NCBI GenBank assembly: GCA_027486655.1
Contig: JAIXOR010000041.1
Coordinates: forward strand, 1-64,000
DNA length: 64,000 nucleotides
Reading direction: 5' to 3'
Source: Verrucomicrobiaceae bacterium
GTDB lineage: Bacteria > Verrucomicrobiota > Verrucomicrobiia > Verrucomicrobiales > Akkermansiaceae
In this document: positions 1-9,802 of the stretch, piece after piece
How the letters are laid out: every line of letters starts with the position of its first letter
Numbering within the stretch: position 1 is the stretch's first letter
Translations under genes and position numbers: made by a program
The notes under the pieces: generated by a model
What the model saw: only the letters and a program-made list of their open reading frames with translations
Databases searched by the model: none
What the model was told of the DNA's origin: nothing

Positions 1-206
1 AGGAGGTGGAAGTGGTTGGACATCACGCAGTAGGAAAGCACGCGGCAGCCGGAGAAGTTTTCCTGCATGCGCATGAAGGTGCGGAACTTCTCGCGCTCCA
101 GGTCCTTGAAGACGAAGCGCCGGTCCACCACGCGTGAAATGCAGTGGTAGATCGCCGGTTTGACCGTCGAATCCTTCCAAGGTGCCAGCCAGCGCGCCCG
201 CCTCAT
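1..206 (-). CDS. REP-associated tyrosine transposase (Y1_Tnp/RayT), N-terminal part, cut by window edge
   Basis: Reading the minus strand from the ATG at 206 gives 68 complete codons before the window ends. The protein opens with MRRARWLAPW, followed by an AIYHCISRVVDRRFVF stretch and an SNHFHL segment at residues 63-68. The IYH start and the H-F-H pair are the hallmark of the IS200/REP-associated HUH transposases (Y1_Tnp): the two histidines bind the metal, and a tyrosine downstream, outside the window, would cut single-stranded DNA. Such genes are usually single-copy and act on REP-like palindromes rather than moving themselves. I see no obvious REP palindrome in the 130 bases upstream. The missing C-terminus means activity cannot be judged. 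Confidence 0.85.
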   Translation of the reverse strand, partial: MRRARWLAPWKDSTVKPAIYHCISRVVDRRFVFKDLEREKFRTFMRMQENFSGCRVLSYCVMSNHFHL

Positions 207-246
207 GCCCCCATCCTGCATCGCCCGCGCCCCATGGCAAGAGGAA

Positions 247-275
247 TTCATACAAGTTGTCTGTCACTATATATG
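247..275 (+). promoter_or_regulatory. candidate sigma-70 promoter for the peroxiredoxin gene
   Basis: TTCATA (247-252) and TATATG (270-275) are separated by 17 bases in an AT-rich island of an otherwise GC-rich region. Each box matches the consensus at four of six positions. It would start transcription about 60 bases before the ATG at 342. Weak evidence from sequence alone. Confidence 0.3.
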
Positions 276-341
276 AAAATGTGGCGGAGGGGGATCAAAT
301 CGGGCTTGCGTGAGGACGGGGCGGTGCGAGGTTCCGCTGCG

Positions 342-851
342 ATGCCATCCTTCACCCGAATTCTTGGAGCCATGACCGGCGGAATCTTCTCCGCGAGTGC
401 AGCCGAACCGATTGCCGTAGGGGCAGCGCTACCGCCCGTGGTCGTGAACAATCAGGAAGGAAAGCCGGTCCATCTGGCGGAAGCAGGCGGGAAGGGCTTC
501 TTGCTCGTGTATTTCTACCCCAAGGCCGACACGCCGGGCTGCACGAAGCAGGCATGCAGTTTGCGGGATTCCTTCGCGGATCTTTCCGAGCGAGGGGTTA
601 GGGTCTTCGGGGTGAGCTCTGACGGAGTGAAGGCCCAGAAAGCATTCCGTGAAAAGTACAGCCTGCCGTTCGACCTGCTCGCCGACGAGGAGGGCAAGCT
701 GATCAAGGCCTTTGGGGTGCCGAGCACTTTGGGATTTGCAAAGCGGCAGGCCTATCTGTTCAAGGACGGAAAACTGGTCTGGCGCGACTTGAGTGCATCG
801 ACAGACCAGCAAGCTGCGGATGTGCTCAAGGTGATCGCATCCCTGAAGTAA
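342..851 (+). CDS. thioredoxin-dependent peroxiredoxin, Bcp/PrxQ type, probably exported
   Basis: A 169-residue protein of the AhpC/TSA superfamily. The segment YFYPKADTPGCTKQAC carries the peroxidatic Cys67 and, five residues on, Cys72, the arrangement typical of Bcp/PrxQ enzymes that reduce hydroperoxides using thioredoxin. The frame is open upstream to 144, but that extension lies inside the divergent transposase gene. I chose the ATG at 342 because it gives a short hydrophobic leader ending in ASAA, just before the mature fold begins at about residue 22. An alternative ATG at 273 would give a longer, poorly hydrophobic N-terminus. The leader suggests a periplasmic enzyme, which is an inference. 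Confidence 0.85.
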   Translation: MPSFTRILGAMTGGIFSASAAEPIAVGAALPPVVVNNQEGKPVHLAEAGGKGFLLVYFYPKADTPGCTKQACSLRDSFADLSERGVRVFGVSSDGVKAQKAFREKYSLPFDLLADEEGKLIKAFGVPSTLGFAKRQAYLFKDGKLVWRDLSASTDQQAADVLKVIASLK

Positions 852-868
852 ACGGGCTGAGCGCCGTT

Positions 869-1663
869 CTACAGCGGCTCGGATCCACGCCGGCGTTTCT
901 CGAAGAGCAGGGTTTCGCGATATCCTGCGATCCGGGCGGTTTCGACAGCCCGGCTGATGTCCCTGCCGACTTCTGCCGGTGAGTGTGCATCCGAAGAAAT
1001 GACCAGCGGGATTCCGGCGGAGCAGGCGAGTTCGAGGAAATCAGGGGAAGGATAAGCCTCCGCACAGGGTTTGTGCCAACCAGCGGTGTTGAGTTCAATG
1101 GCGCAACCGGATGAGGCGATGGCATCGATGACAGGCTCGTAGAACCGGTGCAGGTCCCCCTGCGGTCGATGGGAGAATTTTTTCACGAGATCCGGGTGGC
1201 CGAGGATGTCAAAAAGTCCACTTTCCGCCATGCGCGAGTATGTCTGCCAGTAGCGGGTCCAGACTTCATCCACATCGGATGCGGCCCATTTCCCGAGCCA
1301 CTTCGGGTTGTCGAAGTCCCAGTCGCCGAGGTAGTGAACGGACCCGATGAGGTAGTCCCAATCGTGACGGGAGGCAAGGGTATCGATCCAGGGCTCACAG
1401 CCATCCAGCCAATCGCATTCCAGTCCGCAGCGGATCGGAATGCGGCCTGCGGCGTGCTGGCGGGCCTGTTCGATCCACTGGAGGTAATCGGGCATCTCGG
1501 CATCAAGCATGCGCCAATCGTCGAAGGGCTCGGGGATCTGCGGGGCATGATCCGAGATGCCGTATTCGGAGAGTCCCGCGGCGATGGCTGCATCCACGAA
1601 TGCTTCCGGCGAGCCTTCGGCATGGCGGCAGAGCGGCGTATGGGTATGGTAGTTCGCAGGCAT
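869..1663 (-). CDS. PHP-domain histidinol-phosphatase (HisK/HisJ family)
   Basis: 264 residues beginning MPANYHTHTPLCRHAEG. The HTHTxxCRHA opening, the ISDHAP segment, the GSVHYL motif, ILGHPDL, and the late SSDAH motif are the metal-binding signatures of PHP phosphoesterases of the HisJ/HisK group, which remove phosphate from histidinol phosphate in histidine synthesis. The start at 1663 was chosen because the conserved fold begins at residue 4; an upstream in-frame start would add residues that overlap the divergent pta leader. No other histidine gene is nearby. Related PHP proteins act on other phosphoesters, so the exact substrate is inferred from the family. Confidence 0.8.
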   Translation of the reverse strand: MPANYHTHTPLCRHAEGSPEAFVDAAIAAGLSEYGISDHAPQIPEPFDDWRMLDAEMPDYLQWIEQARQHAAGRIPIRCGLECDWLDGCEPWIDTLASRHDWDYLIGSVHYLGDWDFDNPKWLGKWAASDVDEVWTRYWQTYSRMAESGLFDILGHPDLVKKFSHRPQGDLHRFYEPVIDAIASSGCAIELNTAGWHKPCAEAYPSPDFLELACSAGIPLVISSDAHSPAEVGRDISRAVETARIAGYRETLLFEKRRRGSEPL

Positions 1664-1746
1664 GAAACTTTGCAGGATGAATCGGATTGAACCCGGTCCG
1701 CACGGCATACTACAGTCCCGGCACGGTGCCAAGCGCCGCAGCCTCC

Positions 1747-2820
1747 ATGTCTGATTTACCCACAGAAACCCCGGCCCGGAACGACGTTGTCCAACATCTT
1801 CTCGATCACCTGCGCAGGCATCCGAAGCGCGTGGTGTTCACCGAGGGAGAAGACCTGCGGGTGATCCGGGCGGCGGCTCGCTTGGTGGAGGAGCAGGTGG
1901 TTGCGCCGATTCTGCTTGGAAACAGGGAGAAGATCCGCGGCATGGCGCAAGAGGCGGGGATCCCGATGAAGTTCATCCACATCATTGATCCGCCCAAGGC
2001 ATCGGACTTCCGTCTTTTCTGCCAGAGGGTGGAAAACATGGATCGTTACCGGAGCCGGCAGCTGGGAAACCCCGAGGAAATCGTGGCGCGTCCCCATTAC
2101 TTCGGAGCCTTGATGGTTCAGTATGGCCAGGCGGATGCGGTGCTTGGAGGCAACCAGGCGATGCCGGCTGCGTATTTCCGGGCTTTGCTGCACATGATCA
2201 AGCCGCTGCCGCATGTACCGAAGATATTCGGGGCATCGGTGATGATTGCGCCCCATTTGAAGCATTTGGGGAGCAGCGGCATCCTGTTGCTGGCGGACAC
2301 GGCGTTGATTCCGAATCCCGAGGTGGAGGATCTCGCGGCGATCGCTTTGGAGACAGGGAAGCTGGCCCATCATTTTCTGGGTCGCAAGCCGCTGGTGGCG
2401 ATGCTCAGCCACTCGACCAAGGGAAGCGCGGGCACCCCGGATGCGCGGCGCATGGCGGCTGCGGCCGCGCTGGCCCAGGCCTCGGCGCTGAAGGACTTTC
2501 TGGACATCGATATTGAAGGCGAATTGCAGGCGGATGTGGCGCTGGATGCCGAGGCGGCCGAAGTGAAGCTCCCGGGAGCGGGCACGCGTCCGACGGCTGA
2601 CGTATTGGTCTTTCCGAACCTGGATGCGGCGCACATTTCGCTGAAGCTGCTCCAGCATGTGGCGGGGGCACAGACCTATGGACAGCTGATCATGGGCCTG
2701 GCCCGACCTGCCGCGCAGGTATCGCGTGCGGCTTCCGAGCAGACGATTTTCGGCACGGCTGCGGCGATCGCTGTGGAGGCGATCAAGTATCACCAGCTCT
2801 ATCCGAACGCGGATTTCTAA
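1747..2820 (+). CDS. pta: phosphate acetyltransferase (PTA/PTB family)
   Basis: 357 residues from the ATG at 1747 (MSDLPTETPARN), matching the usual length of single-domain phosphotransacetylases. The protein runs without extra domains: FTEGEDLRVIRAA near the N-terminus, a central GGNQAMPAAYFRALL, LLADTALIPNP, SHSTKGSA and GELQADVALD. These are the conserved blocks of the PTA_PTB fold. It would interconvert acetyl-CoA and acetyl phosphate in the cytoplasm. An acetate kinase partner is not in the window. A phosphate butyryltransferase role is possible but the GELQxD and STKGSA blocks favour acetyl. The gene is divergent from the PHP phosphatase with 83 bases between the starts. Confidence 0.88.
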   Translation: MSDLPTETPARNDVVQHLLDHLRRHPKRVVFTEGEDLRVIRAAARLVEEQVVAPILLGNREKIRGMAQEAGIPMKFIHIIDPPKASDFRLFCQRVENMDRYRSRQLGNPEEIVARPHYFGALMVQYGQADAVLGGNQAMPAAYFRALLHMIKPLPHVPKIFGASVMIAPHLKHLGSSGILLLADTALIPNPEVEDLAAIALETGKLAHHFLGRKPLVAMLSHSTKGSAGTPDARRMAAAAALAQASALKDFLDIDIEGELQADVALDAEAAEVKLPGAGTRPTADVLVFPNLDAAHISLKLLQHVAGAQTYGQLIMGLARPAAQVSRAASEQTIFGTAAAIAVEAIKYHQLYPNADF

Positions 2821-2828
2821 CCAAAGAT

Positions 2829-2855
2829 GCGGGCATCGCATTCTCCGATGCCCGC
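2829..2855. terminator. hairpin between convergent pta and the exported phosphatase gene
   Basis: GCGGGCATCG (2829-2838) and CGATGCCCGC (2846-2855) form a perfect 10-bp stem with a 7-base loop, placed between two convergent stop codons. No T-run follows on either side, so it is a plausible bidirectional, factor-assisted terminator rather than a classic intrinsic one. Confidence 0.6.
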
Positions 2856-2867
2856 GGTGGGTCGGAG

Positions 2868-3740
2868 TCAGGGAGTCTCCGGCATTTCGATGGTGACGAT
2901 GACCGGCCAGTGGTCGCTGGTATCTTCGGCAACGGGCAGCAGTTTGGCCACGCTGGTTTTCACGCCCTTGACGAGGATGTGATCGAAGGTGGTGGGTGGG
3001 AACTTGTCATTGCCGCGCCAGCTCTGCCGTTGTTCGCGGGGAGTATCGCCCCAGGCATTGGTTAGGCCGGCCTTGCCGAGGATTTCGAGGGCATGATCGG
3101 GAAACTGCCCATCCTGGTTCGTATTGAAATCGCCGGCGACGATCACGCCGCGGACACGATCCTTGAAGACGAGGCGTTCCATCAGGGCGATGTGTTGGAC
3201 CAGCTGGTTGGCGGACTCGTTGCGGAGGCGGGTGTTTGCCTCTTCCTCGCGTTTGTCATCACCGCGGTTGCTTTTGAGGTGCACGCCGTAAACGAGGAGG
3301 ACGCCGCGTTCCGGGGCGGGCATCTTGATGGCGGCGAGGCTGAACCCGCGGGGCAGGTCGGCGGGAGCGGGAGTCCAGGGTTCCGCCCAGGCGGCCTCGA
3401 CGGGCACTTTGGATGCCACGGCGATTTGCTGGGGCCAGAGCTCCCCGGTTTCCTGATCGCGAAATGCGGAGACCACTGCGGGTTTGAGGGCTGGATCGGG
3501 TTCGCAAAGCGTGGCGAAGCCGTGCCAATCGCGGATTTCCTGGGCGACGAGGAGGTCGGGTTTTTCCGCGGAGATCACGGCCTGGCAGGCTTTGATGTGG
3601 GCGACCATCTCGGCGGAGTTGGCAAAGGTTTTGCGGCCTGGGAACCACTCCGCATTCCAGCACATGAGCTTGAGTGGGGCGGCGGAGGCGAGAGTGGCGA
3701 AGCACGAGGAAAGAAGGGCGGCGAGCAGGACGGGTTTCAT
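2868..3740 (-). CDS. exported endonuclease/exonuclease/phosphatase-family protein
   Basis: 290 residues with a clear signal peptide (MKPVLLAALLSSCFATLASA). The mature part shows the EEP-fold blocks in order: LMCWNAEWFPG, a catalytic-Glu segment VAQEIRDW, VYGVHLKSNRGDD, VAGDFNTNQDG, and a C-terminal TSDHWPV. These are the metal and phosphate-binding residues of the DNase I/Mg-dependent phosphodiesterase superfamily. The substrate cannot be read from sequence; exported members act on nucleic acids, phospholipids or phosphoproteins. It lies 83 bases downstream of the DUF1501 gene on the same strand and could be part of the same transcript. Confidence 0.82.
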   Translation of the reverse strand: MKPVLLAALLSSCFATLASAAPLKLMCWNAEWFPGRKTFANSAEMVAHIKACQAVISAEKPDLLVAQEIRDWHGFATLCEPDPALKPAVVSAFRDQETGELWPQQIAVASKVPVEAAWAEPWTPAPADLPRGFSLAAIKMPAPERGVLLVYGVHLKSNRGDDKREEEANTRLRNESANQLVQHIALMERLVFKDRVRGVIVAGDFNTNQDGQFPDHALEILGKAGLTNAWGDTPREQRQSWRGNDKFPPTTFDHILVKGVKTSVAKLLPVAEDTSDHWPVIVTIEMPETP

Positions 3741-3823
3741 GGACGGAGGGGAAAATGACGGATCGGGTTCCGTGCCAGCAGGACGGGGACCAAAGTGCCG
3801 AAAAGTGTTGTTACCGGGCTTCC

Positions 3824-5275
3824 TCAGGCGAGTGCCGGGGCGATGAGCTTGGCGGGTTCCACGCCGGTGAGTTTCTGATCGAGGCCGCGGTAGGGATAGG
3901 TGAGCCGGTGGTGATCGATGCCCAGCTGGTTGAGCATCGTCGCATTGAGGTCGCGGATGTGGAAGGGGTCCTTGGTGATGTTCCAGCAGAAGTCATCGGT
4001 CTCGCCGACGGCGCTGCCGCCCTTGATTCCGGCACCGGCCATCCAGATGGAGAAGCAACGGCCGTGGTGATCGCGGCCGGCGACGGCGGAGCCGAGCGCG
4101 CCTTGGGAGTAAACGGTGCGGCCGAACTCGCCGCCCCAGAGGACGAGCGTGTCTTCAAGCAGACCGCGGCGTTTCAAGTCGGTGATGAGTGCGGCGGAAG
4201 GTTGGTCCGTATCCCGGCACTGGTTGGGAAGTTGGCGGGTGATGGCGATGTGCTGGTCCCAGCCCCGGTGGAAGAGCTGGATGAAACGCACGCCACGCTC
4301 GGCGAGGCGGCGGGCGAGCAGGCAGTTGGAGGCGTAGGTTCCGGGTTTGCGGGACTCCGGGCCGTAGAGTTCGAAGGTTTCCTGGGATTCACCGGAAAGG
4401 TCGGTGAGTTCGGGAACGGAGGCCTGCATGCGGAAGGCCATTTCGTATCCGTGGATGCGGGCGAGGGTTTCCGGGTCGCCCACTTCGTCAGCGAAGCGTT
4501 GGTTGAGTTTCTCGAGGTCGTCGAGTTGGGCGCGGCGTTGCTCGCGGCTGACCCCGGGAGGGTTGTCCAGGTAGAGCACGGGATCGGCACCGGCGCGGAG
4601 GATGACGCCCTGATGCTGGGAGGGCAGGAATCCGCTGCCCCAGAGGCGGGAGAAGATCGGTTGGTCCGGGTTTTTGCCGGTGCCTTGGGAGATCAGGACC
4701 ATGTAGGCCGGCAGGTTGGCGTTCTCCGTGCCGAGGCCGTAGCTGACCCATGCGCCTGCGGAGGCGTTTCCGAGCTGCATGGAACCGGTGTTGATGAGCG
4801 TGATGGCGGGATCATGGTTGATCGCCTCGGTGTGCATGGAGCGGATCACGCAGATCTCGCCGGCGATTTTCTGGGTATAGGGCAACAAATCCGAGATCCA
4901 GACACCGGCGGGGCCGCAGCGCTTGCCGGGGGCGATGGGACGCACGACCGGGAAGGAGGACTGGCCGGAGGTCATGCCGGTGACGCGTTGTCCGCCGCGG
5001 ACGGAGTCCGGGAGATTGGAGCCGTGAAGTTTCTCGAGGGCGTCCTTGCCATCGAAGAGGTCGACATGGGAGGGCCCACCGGATTGGAAGAGGTAGATGA
5101 CGCGTTTGGCCTTGGGGGCGATGCTGCGGAAGGCGGCCATGTCCGCGGCATCCGGCTGGGTACCGCTGGCGGCCCGGGCAAGGGCGGGCAGCAGCATTGA
5201 AGAGAGTGCGACGTGGCCGAGGCCGTTGGCGGCTTTTCCAAGAAACGCGCGGCGGGAGAAAACGAGTGGGTTCAT
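3824..5275 (-). CDS. DUF1501 family protein with Tat signal
   Basis: 483 residues from the ATG at 5275. The N-terminus [20 protein letters not shown] is a twin-arginine signal (SRRAFLG), followed by an Ala-rich hydrophobic stretch. Further blocks include [49 protein letters not shown] and [14 protein letters not shown], typical of DUF1501, a PVC-abundant family related to the alkaline-phosphatase/sulfatase fold. Its reaction is not established. The frame is open further upstream, but that extension overlaps the PSD1 gene and lacks a signal. Sixteen bases separate it from the PSD1 gene, a pairing seen throughout Planctomycetota and Verrucomicrobiota. Confidence 0.88.
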   Translation of the reverse strand: MNPLVFSRRAFLGKAANGLGHVALSSMLLPALARAASGTQPDAADMAAFRSIAPKAKRVIYLFQSGGPSHVDLFDGKDALEKLHGSNLPDSVRGGQRVTGMTSGQSSFPVVRPIAPGKRCGPAGVWISDLLPYTQKIAGEICVIRSMHTEAINHDPAITLINTGSMQLGNASAGAWVSYGLGTENANLPAYMVLISQGTGKNPDQPIFSRLWGSGFLPSQHQGVILRAGADPVLYLDNPPGVSREQRRAQLDDLEKLNQRFADEVGDPETLARIHGYEMAFRMQASVPELTDLSGESQETFELYGPESRKPGTYASNCLLARRLAERGVRFIQLFHRGWDQHIAITRQLPNQCRDTDQPSAALITDLKRRGLLEDTLVLWGGEFGRTVYSQGALGSAVAGRDHHGRCFSIWMAGAGIKGGSAVGETDDFCWNITKDPFHIRDLNATMLNQLGIDHHRLTYPYRGLDQKLTGVEPAKLIAPALA

Positions 5276-5291
5276 GGCAAGGGACTGGCGT

Positions 5292-8200
5292 TCACCGGCG
5301 GGTGATGGTTTCTGATAGATTGAGAAGGGTGGCGGCGACCTGCGTCCATGCCGCGTGCTCCACGGCGGGGATGGACGGGGGCCGTGGAGTCTCGCCGATC
5401 GAAAGCAGCTCGCCGGCGGCGGCGGGATCGGCTTGGTAGCGGTTTCTTTCGCGCTTGAGTGCGGCATCGAGGATGGCGGCCTCGTCGGGCACCGGGAGAC
5501 GGGAGGTGACCGCCTCGAAGGCCGCGCGGAGACGCTCGGCATCGGAGGGATGGGATGCGAGGAGCACGGTGGCGGCGAGCGAGCGAGCGGCCTCGACAAA
5601 CTGGGTGTCGTTCAGCGTGACCAGGGCCTGGAGCGGGGTATTGGTGGAGGTCCGGCCGATCGAGCAGATCTCGCGATTGGGAGCATCGAACACCGACAGG
5701 TTCACGGGTGGAAGAGTGCGCTTCCAGTAGGTGTAGAGCGAGCGGCGGTGGAGTTTCTCGCCGTGGTCCTGCACGAACGTCTGCGAGGTGGCGGGGCTGG
5801 AGCCGTAGTGGGAGACCTGGCGCCAGAGGTCGCCGGGCTGATAGGGTTTCACGCTGGGGCCGCCAAGTCGCTCGGCGAGCAGGCCTGCGACAAACAAGGC
5901 CTGGTCGCGCACCTGTTCGGCAGAAAGGCGGAAGCGCGGGCCGCGGGCAAGCAGTTCGTTGCGGGGATCGCGCTTGAGAAGCTCCGGGGAGGCATCCGAC
6001 GACTGGCGGTAAGTGCGCGAGGTGAGGATCATGCGGATGAGGTGTTTCCGGTCCCAACCCTTTTCGCGGAAATCGGTGGCAAGCCAATCCAACAACTCGG
6101 GGTGCGAAGGCCACTGGCCCTGCGATCCGAAGTCGGCCGAGGAGGCCGAGAGTCCGCGGCCGAAGAAGTGTTCCCAGATGCGGTTGATGGCGACGCGGCT
6201 GGTGAGCGGGTGATCGGGGCGGACCATCCAGAGGGCGAGGTCGAGTCGATTGGCTGGGCGGTCCTTGAAAGAGCCTGAAGCTTTATCGAACGATGGATCG
6301 AGCGAAAGCGGCGGCAGTGCTTCCGGAGATCCCGGGGAAACCTCTTCCTTGGGCGACGAATAGACGCCGCGGTCGAGGATGTGGGTTTTCCGAGGTTTGG
6401 CGGAGGTGTTCATGACCAGCACGGGGTGCTTGGCGGTGAGCATGGAGAGGCGTTCCTGAAGATTGTCGACGCGGGAACGATCCGCGGCTTTCTCCGGTGC
6501 GATCCGTTGAAAATAGGCTTGGAGGGCGGCTGCCTGCTCGGGAGTGCGGGTGGCGGCCTCGGTGAGGAGAATGGCCGTGATGTCCTCCGGGTCACGGGCT
6601 CCGTCATCCTCGCCGACGAAGCCGAAGATCCGGAACGATGCGGGTGAAGTGTTGGCCCCGAAATTGAAGAGCAGTTCCGTGGTGAGATACGGTGTGGCGG
6701 ACGACTGAAGCGGCGCCTCAAAAGTGAGCGTGAGGTGCTCGGGCCCCGCGGCTCCGGTGCGTGGTGCCCAACCGACGAGTGGGTCGGAATTGAGCACGTT
6801 CCAGACATCGTGGCCCGGCTGCACGGAACTCGCGCTCAGGCGGGTGATCGGCAGGATGGCGTTGAGGTCGACGTTTCCAGCGGCGAAGGTGGAGACCGAC
6901 GAGGTGATGGTTCCGAGGTGGAAGTTCCCTTCAAGGCCCTTGGCGGAGCCGAAGCCGAGCTTGCCCTTCGACGCGGGGGTGGCCGAGAAAACCACCCGGA
7001 TGCCACGCAGTGGAGGACCGGCGGCCGGGAGCCGCATCAGCACGTTGTAGGCGGAGAAATCCCCGCCGGCGATGGAGACCGTGTGATCCTCACCGATGCG
7101 GATGCGATCCGGGGAGCCGTTGGGTGCGGTGGCGGAGAGAACTTCCAGCGGAACCAGCGAGAAACCGCGTCCACGATTCGCCAGATCGGCGCGGCGATCG
7201 GCATCCCAGCGTTGCTGGGCCTCGGGCAGAGGAGCCGCCAGGGCGGTGCGGGCGGCCTCCAGTTCCCGGCGCACGGTTTCCGCCTCCGTGGCGGTGGCGA
7301 GGCAGGATGAGGCCTTGATCGAGGGACGGGCGTTTTGTCCGGCGTTGCCATCGAGCCCGGCATCGTCGAGCGTGTTGAAGAAAGCGAAGAATCGGTAATA
7401 GTCGCGTTGGGAGATCGGGTCGTATTTGTGATCGTGGCACTGGGCGCAGGCCATGGTGAGTCCGAGGAAGGCTTCGGAGGCGGTCTTGACCCGGTCGGCC
7501 GCGTAGTTGACCAGGTTTTCCTCGGGAATGGTGCCGCCTTCGTGGGTGATGGCGTGGTTGCGGTTGAATCCGGTGGCGACGATCTGCTGCTCGGTGGCCC
7601 CGGGAAGGAGATCGCCTGCGAGTTGATCGATCAGAAAACGGTCGTACGGCTGGTTGTCATTGAAGGACTTGATCACCCAGTCCCGCCAGAGCCACTGATG
7701 GCGGCCACCGTCGATCGAGTAGCCGTTGGTATCGGCATAGCGGGAGGCATCGAGCCATGCGACGGCGAAGTTCTCGCCGAAACGAGGCGAGGAGATCAGG
7801 CGTTCGACCATCGATTCGTAGGCATTCGGCGAGGTATCCTCAAGAAAGGCGCGGACCTCGGCCGGCGATGGCGGCAGCCCCGTGAGATCGTGGAAAACGC
7901 GGCGGATGAGCGTGCGGCGGTCCGCCTCGGGGGAAAATCCGAGTTTTTCGGCGGCGAGGCGAGCAGCAACAAAACGATCGACCGGATGTTCGCCCGCGGA
8001 GGGGATGTCCGGAACAGGAGCCTTGGCGGGAGTCTGGAAAGCCCAGTGCCCTTCATACACGGCACCTTCACGGATCCATTGGGTGAGCACCTCCACATCG
8101 CGCGAAGTGAAGGTCATGTGGGCCTCGGGCGGGGGCATCACGTCATCGGGATCCGTGCTGCGGATGCGCCGGATGATTTCGGACTCCTCGGGTTTTCCCG

Positions 8201-8414
8201 GAACGATGGCGGGCTTTCCGGATTCACCGCCCTTCAGGGCAAGGTCGCGGAGGTCGAGCCGGAGCTTTCCCTTCACCGCAGCGGCATCCGGGCCGTGGCA
8301 GGTGAAGCAGGTCTTCGAGAGCACCGGCCGGACGTCCTTGTTGAACGCAAGCTCCCCCGCCCCGGCGGCGGGGAGGGCGAGCAGAATGGGTAGAATACGG
8401 AGGCTCCGGATCAT
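5292..8414 (-). CDS. PSD1 / planctomycete cytochrome C domain protein (PSCyt1-DUF1549-DUF1553)
   Basis: 1040 residues. A signal peptide ([19 protein letters not shown]) is followed by a c-type haem motif CFTCH at residues 36-40 in the PSCyt1 domain ([11 protein letters not shown], then MPPPEAH). A DUF1549 region follows ([44 protein letters not shown]), then a variable middle part, and a C-terminal DUF1553/PSD1 domain ([39 protein letters not shown]). A second CAQCH motif in the DUF1549 domain is also haem-like. I placed the start at 8414 because the hydrophobic leader starts there; an ATG seven codons upstream is possible. The function is unproven; the pairing with DUF1501 suggests a joint periplasmic process. 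Confidence 0.9.
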   Translation of the reverse strand: MIRSLRILPILLALPAAGAGELAFNKDVRPVLSKTCFTCHGPDAAAVKGKLRLDLRDLALKGGESGKPAIVPGKPEESEIIRRIRSTDPDDVMPPPEAHMTFTSRDVEVLTQWIREGAVYEGHWAFQTPAKAPVPDIPSAGEHPVDRFVAARLAAEKLGFSPEADRRTLIRRVFHDLTGLPPSPAEVRAFLEDTSPNAYESMVERLISSPRFGENFAVAWLDASRYADTNGYSIDGGRHQWLWRDWVIKSFNDNQPYDRFLIDQLAGDLLPGATEQQIVATGFNRNHAITHEGGTIPEENLVNYAADRVKTASEAFLGLTMACAQCHDHKYDPISQRDYYRFFAFFNTLDDAGLDGNAGQNARPSIKASSCLATATEAETVRRELEAARTALAAPLPEAQQRWDADRRADLANRGRGFSLVPLEVLSATAPNGSPDRIRIGEDHTVSIAGGDFSAYNVLMRLPAAGPPLRGIRVVFSATPASKGKLGFGSAKGLEGNFHLGTITSSVSTFAAGNVDLNAILPITRLSASSVQPGHDVWNVLNSDPLVGWAPRTGAAGPEHLTLTFEAPLQSSATPYLTTELLFNFGANTSPASFRIFGFVGEDDGARDPEDITAILLTEAATRTPEQAAALQAYFQRIAPEKAADRSRVDNLQERLSMLTAKHPVLVMNTSAKPRKTHILDRGVYSSPKEEVSPGSPEALPPLSLDPSFDKASGSFKDRPANRLDLALWMVRPDHPLTSRVAINRIWEHFFGRGLSASSADFGSQGQWPSHPELLDWLATDFREKGWDRKHLIRMILTSRTYRQSSDASPELLKRDPRNELLARGPRFRLSAEQVRDQALFVAGLLAERLGGPSVKPYQPGDLWRQVSHYGSSPATSQTFVQDHGEKLHRRSLYTYWKRTLPPVNLSVFDAPNREICSIGRTSTNTPLQALVTLNDTQFVEAARSLAATVLLASHPSDAERLRAAFEAVTSRLPVPDEAAILDAALKRERNRYQADPAAAGELLSIGETPRPPSIPAVEHAAWTQVAATLLNLSETITRR

Positions 8415-8503
8415 GGGTTGTTTCAAGCCGACCATAACGCAGAAAAACGGGGCCTTGTGTCTGAAAAATCACCCTGATTCTCCCGAAATTACGGGAACAT
8501 GCC

Positions 8504-9715
8504 TCAAAGGCGGTAGGCGTGGCGGTTTCTGAGCACGTGCTCGAAGGCGGGCTCGGGCTGGCAAAGGCGGTTGACGAGGTCGTCCCAAATCTCCCGGCCC
8601 TTGAGGATTTCCACCTCGATGCGGAGAAAATACACCGGTACGTCGATGGAGCTCGGCCGCGGGAAGCGGACCGCATCCTTTTCCGTGGTCAGGATCAGCT
8701 GCATGTCCCGCTCGACGCAGCGCTGCATGAATTTGTCCACATCCTTGCGGGAGAAACGGTAGTGGTCGGAAAATCGACGGGTGATCTCGACCCTGGCACC
8801 GAGTTTGCGGAGCGATCCCTCGAAGGCCTCGGGGACGGCGATGGCGCTGATGGCCCCCACCCATTTGTCCTTGAGGAACTCCAGCGGTTTGCGCTCGCGG
8901 GTGAAGACATCCTCGAGGTGGATGGGGCCGTGGGTGGTCTCGATGATATCGGCGGTTTTATTGTAGCGGCGGATGCGTTCGATGAGAGCTTCATTCGATG
9001 AGCCATCGCATTTCGTGAGGAGGATGTAGCTCGCGCGACGAAGGTTCTTGGGCGGCTCGCGGAGGGTGCCGCGCGGCAACAGGGCCTCCGTGCCGAAGGG
9101 GGCACCCGCGTCGATGAGCACGATGTCGATGCCGTGGGCGAGGTCGAGATACTGCATGCCATCGTCCAGGAGAAGGAGGTCCGCCTCGAGGTGCTCCACG
9201 GCGAAACGACCGCCCTTGACACGGTCCTTGTCGACGATGACCGACACGCCGTCGAGGTTGCGGGCGAGCATGAAGGGCTCGTCACCGGCGTATTTCGAAT
9301 CCAGCATCAGGGCGGATCCGGTGGAGACCACCTTGGGCATGCGGTCGCCTGGAATCGGCTTGTTGGCGGCATCCCGCCACCGTTGCGGGCGGTCGAGCCG
9401 GCGGCTTTTGTAGCCTCGGGAAAGGATGGCGACGTGGCGGCCGCGATCGCGGAGCGAGCGTGCGAGCAGCTCGACGACCGGAGTTTTGCCGGTGCCGCCG
9501 ACGGTGATGTTGCCGATCGCGACGACCCGGGTGCCGAGGTGGTGCTGGGGTTTCCAGCCGCTGCGGTAGCGCCAGAGCCGCAGTTGCACGAGCAAGCGGA
9601 ACACCCCGGAGAGCGCCCGCATCAGGAAGCGCATCAATGCGGCGCGGAAACCCTTGGCGCGGCCGAAGATCACATCGGCCCCCCAGCGTTCGATTTCCTG
9701 CAGCCATTCCTTCAT
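8504..9715 (-). CDS. lpxK: tetraacyldisaccharide 4'-kinase (lipid A biosynthesis)
   Basis: 403 residues starting [18 protein letters not shown]. The N-terminal third has a hydrophobic amphipathic segment for membrane contact, then [16 protein letters not shown] with the P-loop at residues 73-78. ILSRGY, the GDEPFMLA block, a VIVDKDR segment and LLLDDGMQY follow, all diagnostic for LpxK. The enzyme phosphorylates the 4' position of the lipid A disaccharide precursor on the inner face of the inner membrane. It is 50-70 residues longer than the E. coli enzyme, with a C-terminal extension. It shows that the host makes lipid A. Its neighbour upstream is the nucleoid-associated protein, 87 bases away. 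Confidence 0.93.
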   Translation of the reverse strand: MKEWLQEIERWGADVIFGRAKGFRAALMRFLMRALSGVFRLLVQLRLWRYRSGWKPQHHLGTRVVAIGNITVGGTGKTPVVELLARSLRDRGRHVAILSRGYKSRRLDRPQRWRDAANKPIPGDRMPKVVSTGSALMLDSKYAGDEPFMLARNLDGVSVIVDKDRVKGGRFAVEHLEADLLLLDDGMQYLDLAHGIDIVLIDAGAPFGTEALLPRGTLREPPKNLRRASYILLTKCDGSSNEALIERIRRYNKTADIIETTHGPIHLEDVFTRERKPLEFLKDKWVGAISAIAVPEAFEGSLRKLGARVEITRRFSDHYRFSRKDVDKFMQRCVERDMQLILTTEKDAVRFPRPSSIDVPVYFLRIEVEILKGREIWDDLVNRLCQPEPAFEHVLRNRHAYRL

Positions 9716-9802
9716 GCTCCGGGCAAGCCTGTCCCGCAGGACCGAGAACTAGCAAGCGGGAAACCCGGACGCCGATTCCGGCGCAGGTGACCACGCTGGG
9801 GC

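Noticed and set aside
2829..2855. Single palindrome considered as a REP element linked to the RayT gene
   Set aside because: Only one copy seen and it sits between convergent stops, where a terminator is the simpler reading.
3674..5200. Plus-strand open frame opposite the DUF1501 gene
   Set aside because: Antisense to a clear Tat-exported DUF1501 protein; composition typical of an antisense frame.
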